Part shown: positions 1 through 11,062 of the stretch, piece by piece
Layout: each line of letters begins with the position of its first letter
How positions within the stretch are numbered: position 1 is the stretch's first letter
Source: Cryptomeria japonica
Taxonomy: Eukaryota; Streptophyta; Pinopsida; Cupressales; Cupressaceae
DNA: 64,000 nucleotides
Reading direction: 5' to 3'
Assembly (NCBI RefSeq): GCF_030272615.1
Contig: NC_081410.1
Coordinates: 292,426,457 to 292,490,456, forward strand
Notes under the pieces: model-generated
What the model was told of the DNA's origin: nothing
What the model saw: the letters and a program-made list of their open reading frames with translations, nothing else
Databases searched by the model: none
Program-made: the position numbers and the translations under genes

Positions 1-600
1 TTTGGATTTAACTGGAGTTTGAACTTTTCTATTTTGTCGAGTATAAGACCTAACTCTTGAATATGCGTTGATCTTTTCACAATCTTCACTAAGGTGTCAT
101 CAACACAATCTTCCATATTCTTATGCATCATGTCATGAAAAATAGTTGTAATTGCTCTTTGATAGGTTCCTCTTGTGTTCCTTAGCCCAAATGGCATGAC
201 ATTCCAGCAAAAGGTTCCCCATGCATAGGTGAAAGCTGTCTTTTCTTGATCTCCAGGAGCTATTTTGATTTGATTGTATCTGGAGAATCCATCCATTAGT
301 GAGTACATCTCATATCCGGTAGTCATGTCGACTATCATATCAATATTTGGTAATGGAAAGTCATCCTTCAGACAAGATTTGTTAAGATCTCTGAAGTTCG
401 TGCAAACTTTGATAGATTTACCCGCCTTCAACATAGGTACTATGTTTGAAATCCATTTGGCATAATCTATAGCTCTAATGAATCCAACTTTGAATAGTTT
501 TTCTAGTTCAACCTTGACTAATAGTGCTATATGCAAGTGCATCTTAGGAAGTTTTTTCTTAACTAGTTTTACTTCTGGTGTAATTGAAAGATGGTGCATA
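1..600 (-). pseudogene. Element G reverse transcriptase, partial at window edge
   Basis: The minus strand encodes RT palm motifs in order: a KVCTNFRDLNK segment, a LMDGFSRYNQIKI segment (Asp plus the SxYNQI box), an EKTAFTYAWGTFC stretch, MPFGLRN, and the catalytic box near 93-107 reading C-V-D-D where Y-x-D-D is usual. The role in the family is cDNA synthesis in the virus-like particle. The reading breaks upstream of 600 and runs off the window at base 1. The aspartates survive, but the Tyr to Cys change and the stops argue against function. Confidence 0.85.
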
Positions 601-791
601 ATGAGATTAGGATCCTAGCCTAAAATATCAGAGTACGTCCATGCAAAGTTTATTTTCTTTTCTAAGAATAGCTGAGTGAACTCCTTCAATTCTTCTGCTG
701 ATAGTGATTGAGCTACATGAATGATGTGTGGTGTCTCTTGACTCCCAATGTTCACTGGCTGAGTTGGCTTGATCAATATGGAGGACCTTTC

Positions 792-2345
792 CTAGAAATG
801 ACTTGGTAGTATATCAAGTATCTCACCTTCAGGCACCTCAGAGAGGTTTTCACCTTTAGGTATGTCCTTTATTTTCTCTTTTTTAGATTCTGACACCGCC
901 ACAATGTGGTTTTCGCAATCAGATCTTTTATTTTTATTTTTCTTGTTTTTGTGACTAAGATACTTGATATCCGCTTCAGTCATGTTTTCACTCTGTTCAC
1001 TAGTGGAAGAGTCTATAGGTTCAACTGCATTGAGATAATAGGCTAATGTATAGTCATTGGCAAAAGTAGGTATATTGATGGGTTGGTTTTGTAAAGTACA
1101 GTCAATTAATTTAGGATGTACTAAGGATAAATCTTGGATAGGTTCAAGAGCATTCATGGTATTGTTATCACAGTGACGGATCAAAAATTTGAGTTCCAAA
1201 AGAATACCTTGCGTAAGTGTCTCGAGACTAGGAAGAGTCAGATCATGATTATTAAAGTTCATGTTAATGTTTAGTTGATATAATCTGATAGACATACTTG
1301 TAACATCGTTCACTACGCCAGACTGGACGTCATATCCTAGTTTAACTATGATAAGATCAGTAGACAGATTTTCATAGTTTGTATTAGCTGATTCAAAATT
1401 TGAGGCTGAGTAGATATTGTCCTAAATAGGACTGTCATCAAAGGCATCAGGTAAAGTTTTCAAGTCTTCTTCAAGTGATTTAATAAGTGTATGTATGGTA
1501 TTAACACCAAAATATTTAATACTGCAAGTTCCTTCATGTTGTGGTTCATTTGTCACTTGTATCTGACACATCTGATGACATGATCTTGGTGTTTCTATGA
1601 TTTGCTATCGTCTACTCCATTCAGCTTCTTCTGGAATGATAACTAGTTCTTCTTCTATAGCTTCCAACTCTTCTTGTGTAGTGCTATACTTGATCTGTTC
1701 TATTTTAGGATAGGGGTACATAGATGAGAAACTTTCTGGTATTCTTCCTTTTTTCAGTCCTTGTTCATAATTTGCTTGTCTCTTTTGTCTAATTTCCTAT
1801 ATTTATTTCTCTAGTTTTATGCGCATCAGCTCTTGAGCATCATTTATGACATCACTAGACTCTTCTAGAGTTTCTATAGTGGATGTGTCTGAGTGGTGGT
1901 TAGTACCCCATTCATACTCATTTCAATCAGTCTTTGAATCATCTACTTGCTGTCTGCTAGTATATGTGATTGGAACGTTTAGTGGTGCAAACAATTCTTT
2001 GATTCTTACTACTTCATCTCTTATATCCTCAAGGACCTCAACTTCCTGTATTATTGTAGCTAATACCATCGAAGCTTGAGAACTGACTATTTCTTCTTTC
2101 TTGACTGTTGATTCCTCTTTCTCTTGTCTACACTCTACTTTTGTTTGTTGAGTGTCTACTTCCTGTAATGTTAAAGGCGATATTCTTTTCTGCCACTTAG
2201 ACTTAGAAACATGTTTTTGATCTGATGTCTTTTTCGGATCATATTCTAGTCCAGCCTTATCATTTGTGGATTTGGTTTGTAGCTGAATTGGTTCAGTAAT
2301 ACCTTCCTTTTGTTTGCCTAGAGGATTAGTACCTAAGTGCCCCAT
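792..2345 (-). pseudogene. Element G protease-RT linker with G-patch-like stretch
   Basis: Between protease and RT the minus strand carries charged, low-complexity sequence split into pieces at 1923-2345 and 792-1313, with stops and frame changes between. The first piece starts with a Gly-rich stretch (LGKQKEGITEPI followed by KAGLEYD) that resembles the linker motif ending GLGY seen after protease in many non-chromodomain plant Gypsy elements; here the last Gly is Glu. The rest is Lys/Glu-rich with no recognised domain. It is probably a spacer in the polyprotein. Family resemblance is from memory. Confidence 0.55.
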
Positions 2346-2502
2346 GCATTGAATTATTTTGTAGCCAGGACCATATTGGTTAGAGGAAATTTCACAATGT
2401 CATACCTCTTCATTTTGACTATCTTCCTTAAAGAGCCAGTTAAGAATAGCATCCTCTTCTATTTCATCCACCAAGGAGGTAGAAGACTGTACAAAGAGAC
2501 CA

Positions 2503-3075
2503 TCATATATTGTATGATAAAGGAATATCAAGTACTTGGAAAAGGACATCTCTTTCTACTGGTCCCACTCTGATAGGTAATGACACCAGACCTTTAGAAG
2601 TCCTTTCTTCCTCATCATAGGATTTTATTGTTATTTTCTTGCAGGGATCAATGACATTTTCAGATAATCCTAGTTGCGTAAGTAGACTGTAAGTACAGAT
2701 ATTCAACCCCGCACCTCCATCTATCAAAACATGTTTGACTTTGTGTTTGTGGATCATGGCTTCAATATGCAATGGCTGGTTATGTGGATGATTTAGTGAG
2801 TTGTCATCTTCTTCAGAGAAGGTCAGATAGTGAGGTGAAGTCAAATGACCCACCATAGACTAAAAGTGATCAATGTCTAAATATTTTGGAATGTTGGTGG
2901 TGAGAAATGCTTTGTCTAGGATCTCTTTGTGAGTAGATGAGAGTTTTAGCAATTCAAAGATTGAGATTTGAGCATTTGTCCTTTTCAATTGTTCAATGAC
3001 ACTATATCCAGAAGATGATGATGAAGTTAACCTTTTAAATTTATCCAAGGTTGATTCTTTTTGTTTGTTTGGCAA
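2503..3075 (-). pseudogene. Element G aspartic protease region
   Basis: The minus-strand reading has two pieces. The upstream one (3075-2860) carries the pre-protease helix, with YSVIEQLKRTNAQISIFELL. The downstream one (2856-2503) is the retropepsin-like fold with VLIDGGAGLNIC near its middle and a flap-like stretch (YDEEERTSKGLVSLPIRVGPV). The catalytic triad reads D-G-G rather than D-T/S-G; my recollection is that DGGxGLNI is normal in this Gypsy lineage. A stop separates the pieces and the reading ends at a TGA near 2503. Its role is cleavage of the Gag-Pol precursor. Confidence 0.8.
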
Positions 3076-3803
3076 GGTTGGTGGGTTTGATGTTGCTTGA
3101 GCCGGGTCGAAAGAACTAGCTCCTTGGAGGGTGACTTTCTTTTGAGAATGGGTGAGAGCTCTTGCATAGCGTGATTCATTTGTTTATCTTGGACTATAAT
3201 CACATTGCAATATTCCAAGTGGGAAGGCTCAATCATGTTGATAACGTTATCTTGACTAGTATAAGTATAATTTACCTTGGCACCTCCTTTGGTCTTTGAA
3301 GAATCACCTTGTTCGTAAATAGGCAAAAGGTCTTTAAATGCTTTATGATCTGCATTAGTCGGATGATTCCCAACAACAACTTTACCAGTGTCTATGAGAT
3401 CTTGAATCTCATTTTTTAGCTTCATGCAATTGTTTATGTTATGACCTTTATTTTGATGGAAGTCATAGTATTCATTTTCTCTCCACCATCTTGGTTTAAC
3501 ATCTAGATCATATGGTTTGGAGTTATCTAGTAGTGTTATCAAGTTGCTTGCCAATAGAGTTTTGAAAGTAGATTCATACGATTCTTTGAGAGGAGTAAAA
3601 TCACGCTTAGGTTTGGAAAGCCAAGGCTTTTCTTTGAACCATTCCTTTGTTTTCTTTGGCGGATTTTCTATTGCAGCCTCAACGGCTTTAAGTGCTTGTG
3701 TACTACTAGCGAAGTTGAATATTGTGGATTTTGAGTTGGCTTTGATAGTGTCTACTACTCCATCATTAACAACATTCTTGTTATTGTCTTTTCCAAACTT
3801 CAA
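3027..3803 (-). pseudogene. Element G gag C-terminal part with degenerate zinc finger
   Basis: This 258-codon open stretch is the nucleocapsid-like end of gag. Around its middle it has YDFHQNKGHNINNCMKLK, a His-His-Cys finger in which the first Cys is Tyr, followed by a helix (NEIQDLIDTGKV). This arrangement is typical of the non-chromodomain Gypsy gag-protease junction. The frame overlaps the upstream gag core piece (to 3800) and the protease piece (from 3075), which points to single-base frameshifts rather than separate genes. Confidence 0.75.
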
Positions 3804-4400
3804 TACTTGTTCTTCTCTTTAGAGCTAGATCTTGGTTGTGTTTCTTTGCAAGGCATGATATCCCCCTTATTTATGAGCACATCTTCCATTAGAATAGAAT
3901 TATCTACCATTTTGTTATATGATGGGTGTACTTGCATTTGTACACTATACTTCAGTTCAGGGACCAAGTTATTGACAAATATATCCATTTTCTTAGAGTC
4001 TGGGATAGGTCAAGAATACCTAGAAAACATATTTCTCCAGCGTTGGAGGAAAGTAAGAAGAGGCTCCCCTATTTTTTGTTTAGTATTGCAAAGCTCGATC
4101 ATAGTCATAGGATGTCGAATGTTGTATGAGTACTATTGTAAAAATAGTTGGATTAGTTCTTCGAACATTTTTATTCCCTTGGGTAGACTTGAGAACCATT
4201 CCATTGCTTGAACCCCTAAACTCCTCAGGAAAAGGTGCATGAGGTACGTTTGATCATGCATGAACTCCATACAAGCAACACAAAACTCTCTAACATGATC
4301 TTGGGGATCTGAGGTACCATCATACTTATCAAATTTTGGGATCTCTACTCATGAAGGAAATGGAGGCATGTATAGATTCTTGTCAAATGGAAAGGGACAT
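3800..4400 (-). pseudogene. Element G gag core (capsid) remnant
   Basis: Read through stops, the minus strand gives a Retrotrans_gag-like core: PKFDKYDGTSDPQDHV, then CMEFMHDQTYLMHLFLRSL, then AMEWFSSLPKGI and LTFLQRWRNMFSRYS. This is the capsid helical domain of plant Gypsy gag. Stops interrupt it, including a TAG in the F-L-Q-*-Y-S stretch and a TGA after R-Y-S. Its role would be particle assembly; the copy is dead. Confidence 0.75.
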
Positions 4401-4642
4401 ATTGTTTCCAAAGAATATTGTTTTGGGGACTTATCCTTATTCTTATGTTCTATGACCTCCATTCATAAGGCTAGTAATTGTTTGTGTACCATGAGTATAG
4501 GTGATTATTTCTTTTTAGTAATGAGTGTTTGAAAATCATATCCAGTAGGAAGTTTAGCACCTTGTTTTGCTAGTTCTAAGAAATAGTCTTCCTTCTCTCG
4601 GGTCATGATGGCTTTCATCATTTTTCTAAAGTCTTTGTCCTT

Positions 4643-4930
4643 TTAACAGTCAAGGATTTCTTTTTCTGGAGGTTCAGTGTCTTCGTCAGCCTCATTTGAT
4701 GATGTGGAATCATTATCATTTTCGGGAATGTTATTATCGTCCTTGTTTTGGTCATTGTGTTCTGTCTCATATATAGTGGGAGATTTAGCCTCATCAAAAA
4801 TTGGTCCGCCTGATGATGATGGTATGTTAGTAAGTGGATCCCTTTCGTAAAATGGATTGTCGGTGTATGAAAAGGGTATTCCTTTTCCTTTGGCTTCTTT
4901 CTTATGAGAACTTTTGGTTTGTGTAGGCAT
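4643..4930 (-). pseudogene. Element G gag N-terminal segment
   Basis: A 95-codon reading starts at ATG 4930 on the minus strand (MPTQTKSSHKKEAK) and is rich in Asp, Glu, Asn and Ser, as in the disordered N-termini of this class of gag. It is the first ATG in the gag direction after the leader and lies upstream of the capsid core in the right order. The reading stops before the core, so the link is broken. Start choice rests on position only. Confidence 0.6.
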
Positions 4931-5641
4931 TTTTATGGATTAGTGTGACCTAAAGTTGTTTGTGATGCAGAGGTCAAGATCAATTTCAGAGCTAGTTGTT
5001 CAGTTAATGTATTGTTTGGGAGAAACAACTGAGATTCAGTCTGGTTTTAGGAATGATCTATCCTGTATAAGACATTTATCTAAGTTGATTCTAAGAGTAG
5101 TGTAAGATTCAGTTTGGTTTCAGGAATGATCTATCCTGTATAAGATGTTATCTAAGTGACTAAAATTTGATAGGTAGTTGATTGAACTAGTTGAAAGATG
5201 ATTGACCAAATCATGCAATGCAAATGGCAGAGGTACACTATCTTGATCTGTTTATGCTCAGGAAAATGATAACCAATATTATGTGAGCTATTTTTAGGCA
5301 AATTTTACTATTCTATTCTGACAAAACCAAAGACTCGTACGACAAAATTTTCTAAACCACATGACAATTTAGCAGATATAGGACGACAATAGTTATCTTT
5401 TGTACGAGTTGCTGCCTCATATTGTATGATAGATGGGTATGTGCAGGATGACAAAAGAATTAGAGCACTTTTGTTTTGTATGACATAGGATATAGAACCA
5501 GATGACAGATTAAAATGATTTGTATGACACAGGATCAGGTGCAGCACGATAAATTATCAGACTCGTACAATTGTTCACAAGACAAAGCCTAGAAATTCTG
5601 AGTTTTTTTATTGCTGAGTATGATAACTGAGTATGACCAAT
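4931..5641 (-). other. Element G leader, gag-proximal part
   Basis: Non-coding stretch between the gag start and the 39-bp repeat array. It holds a direct duplication (5032-5157) and scattered copies of a GTACGACA/TATGACA-type word between about 5330 and 5560. No gene is supported. Confidence 0.6.
5032..5157. repeat. Imperfect tandem duplication in the G leader
   Basis: Two copies of a roughly 55-bp unit beginning AGATTCAGT and containing GGAATGATCTATCCTGTATA lie at 5032-5095 and 5105-5157, separated by a short spacer. Confidence 0.85.
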
Positions 5642-5954
5642 TCTGAGATGGACTGTTTTTGGACTAGGATACAAAACTTTGACTTAGGATGGACTAGTTT
5701 TGGACATGGATAGAGTTTCGACTTAGGATGGACTAGTTTCTGACATGGACAAAGTTTTGACTTAGGATGGACTAGTTTCTGACACGGACAGAGTTTCAAC
5801 TTAGGATGGACTAGTTTCTGACATGGATAGAGTTTTGACTTAGGATGGACTAGTTTCTGACACGGACAGAGTTTCGACTGAGGATGGACTAGTTTCTGAC
5901 ATGGACAGAGTTTCGACTTAGGATGGACTAGTTTCTAACATGAATAGAGTTTCA
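5642..5954. repeat. 39-bp tandem repeat array in the G leader
   Basis: The word GACTTAGGAT (or a one-base variant) recurs at 5681, 5720, 5759, 5798, 5837, 5876 and 5915, exactly 39 bp apart, with the flanking TGGACTAGTTTCTGACATGG also kept. Degenerate copies sit at both ends, giving about eight units. Because 39 is a multiple of three, part of the array is open on the minus strand as a 13-residue repeat (KLCPCQKLVHPKS). It lies in the untranslated leader, so I treat it as a leader minisatellite. Confidence 0.92.
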
Positions 5955-7140
5955 AATCACTGAGTTGTTTCTTGTCTTGTCCAATTTTGGTATTTCAATT
6001 TTTGTTTCAGGGATGAAAACATAGAAAACAAGTAGTATGTATAGTGACTCCAATCACAGCATGCAAACCCTAAGAAATTTGGTGAGGAAAGAAAACCTTT
6101 TCTTGTAGACTTAGGTACACACCCAATAGCTAATCATAATATGACCACTGAGTCTCATGCAATGGATTCTCAACGCCATATTATCCGACTCCAAATGCTA
6201 ATGGGGGCACAAAATGACAAGTATCTTGGGAGAGTTACTATCTCTCTTACACAAAGATTGTCCCCCTTCAGAGATGAACCAAGTAGCTTCTAATTTTAAT
6301 TGGAACTAGTCAGGGATCTGTTCGACGGGTCGAGGTATAAACTCAATTAAGAGGCCTCCCATCCTTGAAAACCAAGGTTTAATATACCTGAAGGTACGAA
6401 GGAGAGCTATTCTCGAGCACTACCATTAACTTGATTTTCATCAAATCACGTTTATTTTATAGTGGGTTGGAGTACTTGGCATTTAGCCGTTCCCACTTAG
6501 GTCATTCCCCTCACACTGGCTGTAATGGTTTTAAGAGTTTTTCAACCCCTTGGGAGGGTAGGCTTGCTAAAGATGTACAAATCTCAAACAAAGAAAAAGC
6601 CTCAAGAGCCTGGATTTCTGATTGTCTAGAAAAAGACAAGAGCATACTCTCCTACCTCTCAGAATCTTCTAAAAACACAAAAGATAGATTTTCTCTTTAA
6701 CCAGATAGCAAGTTAGGTTTCTAAAAAATGAATTTAAAGAATACACGATGTCTAGTCGATTCTCCTTAGGCAACCTACAAAGACAATGAATCAGTAGTCA
6801 TATTGTCTTTGTGCAACAAGCATATTATTTGACAAGCACTCTGCAAAAATTGATTAGGCTGTGAAAAATTCTGAGATAGACAGATAAACAATCAAGGTCA
6901 GTCATCAAAATAATCAATAAAAATCATGAAATTTTGCCTCTTTTTTTAATTTTTTTACCAAAAAATACAGAGTCATATGACAGTATGAAAACTTGTATGA
7001 GACAGGATTCCAGTTCGTACGACACCTGCAGTTTGTTGTTTCAGCCTATGAAAATTATTGTATGAGATGTATAGATGAAAAAATTGAAAAATCTGAAATC
7101 TGGAAAATAACAAAAAAATAAGCAGTCAGTCTTGGAGGCC
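5955..7140 (-). other. Element G leader, PBS-proximal part
   Basis: About 1.2 kb between the repeat array and the PBS, with no coding signal on either strand. A long leader between PBS and gag is common in plant Gypsy elements. I see no further structure I can support. Confidence 0.5.
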
Positions 7141-7154
7141 GCAAAATGTAGTCT

Positions 7155-7174
7155 TCGGCCCCACGGTGGGTGCT
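7155..7174 (-). other. Element G primer binding site
   Basis: The minus strand reads (T)AGCACCCACCGTGGGGCCG, close to the TGGCGCCCACCGTGGGGC type of plant Gypsy PBS, with changes at the 5' end. It sits 5 bases inside the inferred LTR edge (7180), which fixes the element orientation as minus. Confidence 0.7.
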
Positions 7175-7575
7175 AGAGATGCGTGTGTGAAAAAGTGGTT
7201 TGTAGCTGCAAGCACGACACTTCAATTAAGTCATTATATGTATGATTAGTAATCAATAATCAATAAGTAAAAAACCATAACAAAGCGACTAATTGCCTTC
7301 TAAAAGATGTGAGTATAAGATTTCTCTCAGATTTTTATAAGCAATACCAGTGACTAGACTACACCAAGATGAAGGATTTAATCTATATGATATTAACTAT
7401 ATGGATGCAAAATGGATGAATAATTCAAGCAAATAATGAATTCAAGCAATATGGATTCAAATAATCAAAAAAGCACAATTATCTTCAATGACTCCAGAGT
7501 GAAATTAGCATGATAATAATCTCCAAGTGTGTTCTCAAAAATCTCTGGGGTAAATTAAAATGAGAGCTGAAGACT

Positions 7576-7590
7576 GAATTTATAGAGAAT
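7576..7590 (-). promoter_or_regulatory. Probable TATA box of the G LTR promoter
   Basis: The minus strand reads TTCTCTATAAATTC, a canonical plant TATA context followed by a pyrimidine/CAG-rich stretch, inside the LTR and pointing toward gag. Functional use is inferred. Confidence 0.5.
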
Positions 7591-8049
7591 TACAAAAGAA
7601 AAAGCTCAATTTAGGATTAATATAAAATAATTGAGAAATCAGGTTTAGTTAACCTTGAGATAGATTCCAATTATAGTTTAACTGAAATACATTCAAATTA
7701 GAAGTCCAAGTTGCATTGGAAATAATAATAAATTAATTCCATGCATTTGTGATAAAAATAGATAATTATTTTATTTACTCAAGAAAAGAGTCTTTTCAAT
7801 GCAACTGAACTTCTTTTACTGAAAAGCTTTGAGTTCCAATTTTAGAGAATAATTCAATAATTCAATTTAATTGCTTTTCTGATTTCAAGTTCTAAATTTA
7901 GAAAAAGAAATAATATCTCAAGTTTGATTTCTCTCTCAATTCAATTCTTTTATTTTAATTTCAATTCAACTCTTTCTTTGTAACTAATTCCGCTTTTGTA
8001 ATAAATTAATTCCTTTTGCATGATTAAATGACAATTTTATTAATTAATT

Positions 8050-8058
8050 AAATATGCA
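8050..8058 (+). repeat. Candidate LINE target-site duplication, left copy
   Basis: AAATATGCA at 8050-8058 recurs at 11593-11601 directly after the LINE poly(A). Nine bases in AT-rich DNA is modest support. Confidence 0.5.
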
Positions 8059-9303
8059 TATGGAAATCTCAGCAATGATATTATATCTAATATTCCTCCT
8101 TTAGTATCTTTGGAAGACAATAAGATGTTGATGTCTCCCTTTTCCTTAGAAGAAGTTAAGAGTGCTATCTTTGCCATGAATCCGGATAAAGCTCTAGGAC
8201 CAGATGATTTTACTCCTTTATTTTTTCAGAAATTTTGGGATTTTGTGGGAAATGATGTTTTATTAGCTCTCGAGGAAGCTAGAAGAAATAGGTCTATTTG
8301 AAAAGAACTTAATACTACAATGATTGCAATTATTCCTAAAAAAGAGGATACTAAGACTTTTGCTGACTTCCACTTCATTTCTTTATGTAACACTTTGTAT
8401 AAGATATTTACAAAGGCAATTTCCCTTAGGTTGGCAAAAATTCTATCTAGGATCATTTCTTTGGAGCAAGGTGGTTTTGTTCCCAAAAGGGAGACAATAG
8501 AGGGTGCAATTGTAGCACATGAGGTGCTACATTCTATTTCCACCCAAAGAACCTTGGCCATGATACTTAAACTAGACATGATGAAAGCTTACGATAGAGT
8601 AGAGTGGGGGGATTTATGTGTTGTTCCTGAGAAGTAAGGTTTTTCCAAGGCCTGGGTCAAATGGATTCATGCATGTATTTATTCTGCAAGATTCTCGGTT
8701 TTAATTAATGGTTCTCCTTGTGGTTTTTTTACTTCCTCTAGGGGTTTGAGACAGGGAGATCCCCTTTCTCCCTTTTTGTTTATTCTCCTAGCTAAAACCT
8801 TTAGTTGGGCTATTAGGGCTGCTAAAGTGGGGGGGCTTTGGAAAGGTATAAGGATTCAGAATATTCCCCAAAGTATTTCTCATTGTCTCTTTGTAGATGA
8901 CACTCTTTTATTTGGACATGCTTTGTTAGTTGAGGCAAAAGTGATTAAAGAAATAATACAAAATTATGCATCATTTTCTGGTAAGAAAGTGAATGGTGAT
9001 AAATCAAAGATTTTTTTTCTTAATACATCACGACTGGTTCAGCATAGGTTGCAATCCTTTTGGGGATTTGAGACTATAAATCTTCCATGTACTTACCTTG
9101 GGATTCCTTTCTTTGTTAAACAGGATATGATTGGTTTTTGGGATAAGATTATTTCAGTCATTTCTAAAAGAATTCTCTCATGGAATCATAGATGGTTAAC
9201 TTTGGCAGGTAAAATTGTTCTCATCAAGTCTGTTTTGAATGTTGTTCCCATATATCTCATGTTTGTTTTGAAGTCTCCAAAAGAAGCTATTGTTAGTTTA
9301 TAG
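8059..9303 (+). pseudogene. LINE ORF2 reverse transcriptase
   Basis: RT of the plant L1 type. Seen in order: FSLEEVKSAIFAMNPDKALGPDD (8143 onward), IAIIPKKEDTKTFADFHFISLCN, LEQGGFVPKRETIEGAIVAHE, LKLDMMKAYDRVEW (first catalytic Asp), GLRQGDPLSPFLFIL, then the catalytic box SHCLFVDDTLLFG (F-V-D-D) near 8878-8916 and CTYLGIPFF. The enzyme primes cDNA synthesis at a nicked chromosomal target. Stops at 8299 (TGA) and near 8635 (TAA), and one ending this segment at 9301-9303 (TAG where the flanking sequence suggests Trp), inactivate it. Confidence 0.9.
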
Positions 9304-10482
9304 GATACTCTTAGAGATTTTCTTTGGAACAATAATAAAGATGGAAAGAAGAAACTCCCTTTAGTTGCATGGGATAAGGTATGTTTGCCTAAGGAACTTG
9401 GGGGAACAGGAATTCGGGGTCTGGAGAATCAGAATTTAGCCTTAGGTGCTAAGTTGATTTGTAAATTATATGACAAGCCTAGCTCCTTATGGGCACATAT
9501 TATGTTTATCAAATATTTAAATAATAGATCGAGAGAGTAAATTTTTTAAGTCTCAAATTTGCCTTCGGGTTCTGCTATTTGGAATTTCCTTTGTAAATGT
9601 AGATCAGTTATTTTGCCTCATCTCTCATGGATTGTTCATAATGGTAGAAAGGTCAGATTCTGGGATGAAGTATGGAATGGACACACACCTTTGGTGAATA
9701 TTAGGGATTGGTCTCCTCTGATCACTGTTCTTTCCTCCCTTTGGGGTGTTTTTATAGCAGATTATTTTGAAATTGTGACTAGTTGACCCCTTAATCTAAC
9801 TAGATGGAAGTCAATTGATTTCTTAGATGTTGATCAAAGTATGAAACTAGATTTTGAGAAGATTTTGGGGGATATAATTGTATTTCTTTCTGATTCTGAG
9901 GATGAACTTATTTGGACAAAGAATATTTTTGGTAAGTACATTGTTAAAGATGGTTACAACTCTCTTATGGTTGCTAAAGATTTATCATTTTGGCCTTATA
10001 AGGTGTTTTGGCATTCCGCTTTTCTTCCTAAAGCTAGAGCCTTTGCTTGGTTGGTAGTTCAGGATAGAGTCCTTACAGGTATGAGACTAGAAGGGCTTGG
10101 TACTACTATTGTTTTCCCTTGTGTCCTTTGTAACAAAAATTTGGAATCTTCTTCACACCTGTTCCTACATTGTGATTATGCTTATGAATGTTGGCAGTGG
10201 TTGTTTGAGAAGTTAAATATATCCTTTGTTATTGGTAAGGATCTCATTTCCCATTTTAGATCTTGGCCCTTTATGTTTGCCTCATCTTTTTATGCATGCC
10301 TTTGGATCATATCTCCATCTATTGTGATTTGGAATGTTTGGCTAGAGAGAAACAACATGATATTTAAAAAAACAAGGTCTCCTGTGTCTGAGGTTCTATT
10401 AAAAATTGAGTCTTCAATCTCCAAGGTTGCTTTGTCATTTATTTATAAGAATTTGGAAAATCTTACTTCTATTTCACACTAG
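9304..10482 (+). pseudogene. LINE ORF2 connector and zf-RVT-like region
   Basis: Continuation of ORF2 after RT. It includes the WDKVCLPKELGGTGIRGLENQNLALGAK-type segment (thumb side), a WIVHNGRKVRFWDEVW block, and then VFWHSAFLPKARAFAWLVVQDRVLT with downstream Cys and His residues (FPCVLCNKNLESSSHLFLHC) matching the zf-RVT zinc-binding pattern of plant L1 elements. Stops near 9538, 9546 and 9784 split it. The zinc-binding residues C-x2-C...H...C are all present. Confidence 0.8.
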
Positions 10483-10509
10483 GATAGTAGAGTTACTAGA
10501 GTTTGGAAG

Positions 10510-11062
10510 ATGATGTCAGAATTACCCTCTCATGGTTCAATTTTAAAAAAGAATGATACTATAGGTAAGAGATGCTCTACTAGATGGAAACCTCCTCCGC
10601 AGGGGCACTTTAAACTGAATTTTGATGGGGCCTCTCATCGTAACCTTGGGCCAGCTAGGGTAGGCATGGTAATTTATGATCACAATGAAAATTTTATTCA
10701 AGCTAAGTGTCATGCTATTGGTTTTAAAACTAACAATTATGCGGAATTTCATGCTTTGTCTTTTGGATTGGATATGGCAATCTCTTTGGGAATTAAGGAC
10801 TTAATATTTGAAGGTGATTCTATGGTGCTTATTCAATATGTTATGAAAAAGAAAATGAATTGTTGGAATTTGCAGTATATAACTTGATCCCATTTTACAA
10901 AAATTAGAATTGTTTGAATCTTTCTTGGTATCCCATTGTTACAGAGAAGTTAATAAGATTGCAGATTATTTGGCAAATTTAGCCATTGATAGCAATGCTA
11001 ATCAGCAAGAGGTGGGTTTTGAGGAAATTCCTTCTAGGGTATGGGAAGGTTTGCAACAATAG
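10510..11062 (+). pseudogene. LINE C-terminal RNase H domain
   Basis: An RNase H fold follows the zf-RVT region: FKLNFDGASHRNLGPARVG (first Asp), NNYAEFHALSFGLDMA (Glu), LIFEGDSMVLIQYV (second Asp). After a frameshift near 10885 comes CYREVNKIADYLANLAID (last Asp). All four acidic positions can be found, though in two frames. The domain would remove RNA from the cDNA hybrid. A C-terminal RNase H is known in part of the plant L1 group. Confidence 0.85.

Larger units (their letters stand above)
1..8058 (-). mobile_element. Element G: Ty3/Gypsy LTR retrotransposon, 5' two thirds, degenerate
   Basis: Read on the minus strand this is an ordered Gypsy element: 5' LTR (from 7180 upward), PBS, long leader with tandem repeats, gag, protease, a linker with a G-patch-like stretch, and reverse transcriptase running off the left window edge. 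RNase H, integrase and the 3' LTR would lie outside the window. Every domain is broken by stops or frameshifts, so it is an inactive copy. The gag core, the D-G-G-A-G protease motif and the PBS type fit the non-chromodomain (Tat/Athila-like) Gypsy branch. Order and domains are seen; the branch is inferred from memory of family motifs. Confidence 0.85.
7180..8058 (-). repeat. Element G 5' LTR, inner part (interrupted by the LINE)
   Basis: AT-rich sequence starting TG at 7180 next to the PBS. On the minus strand it has a TATA-type promoter near 7576-7590 about 390 bases from the PBS. It is interrupted at 8058 by the LINE and probably continues at 11602. The other LTR is outside the window, so the outer end is not proven. 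Confidence 0.6.

Noticed and set aside
5608-5799. 63-codon Cys/Pro-rich repeat protein
   Set aside because: It is the 39-bp leader repeat; no homology or start evidence. Kept only as a repeat finding.
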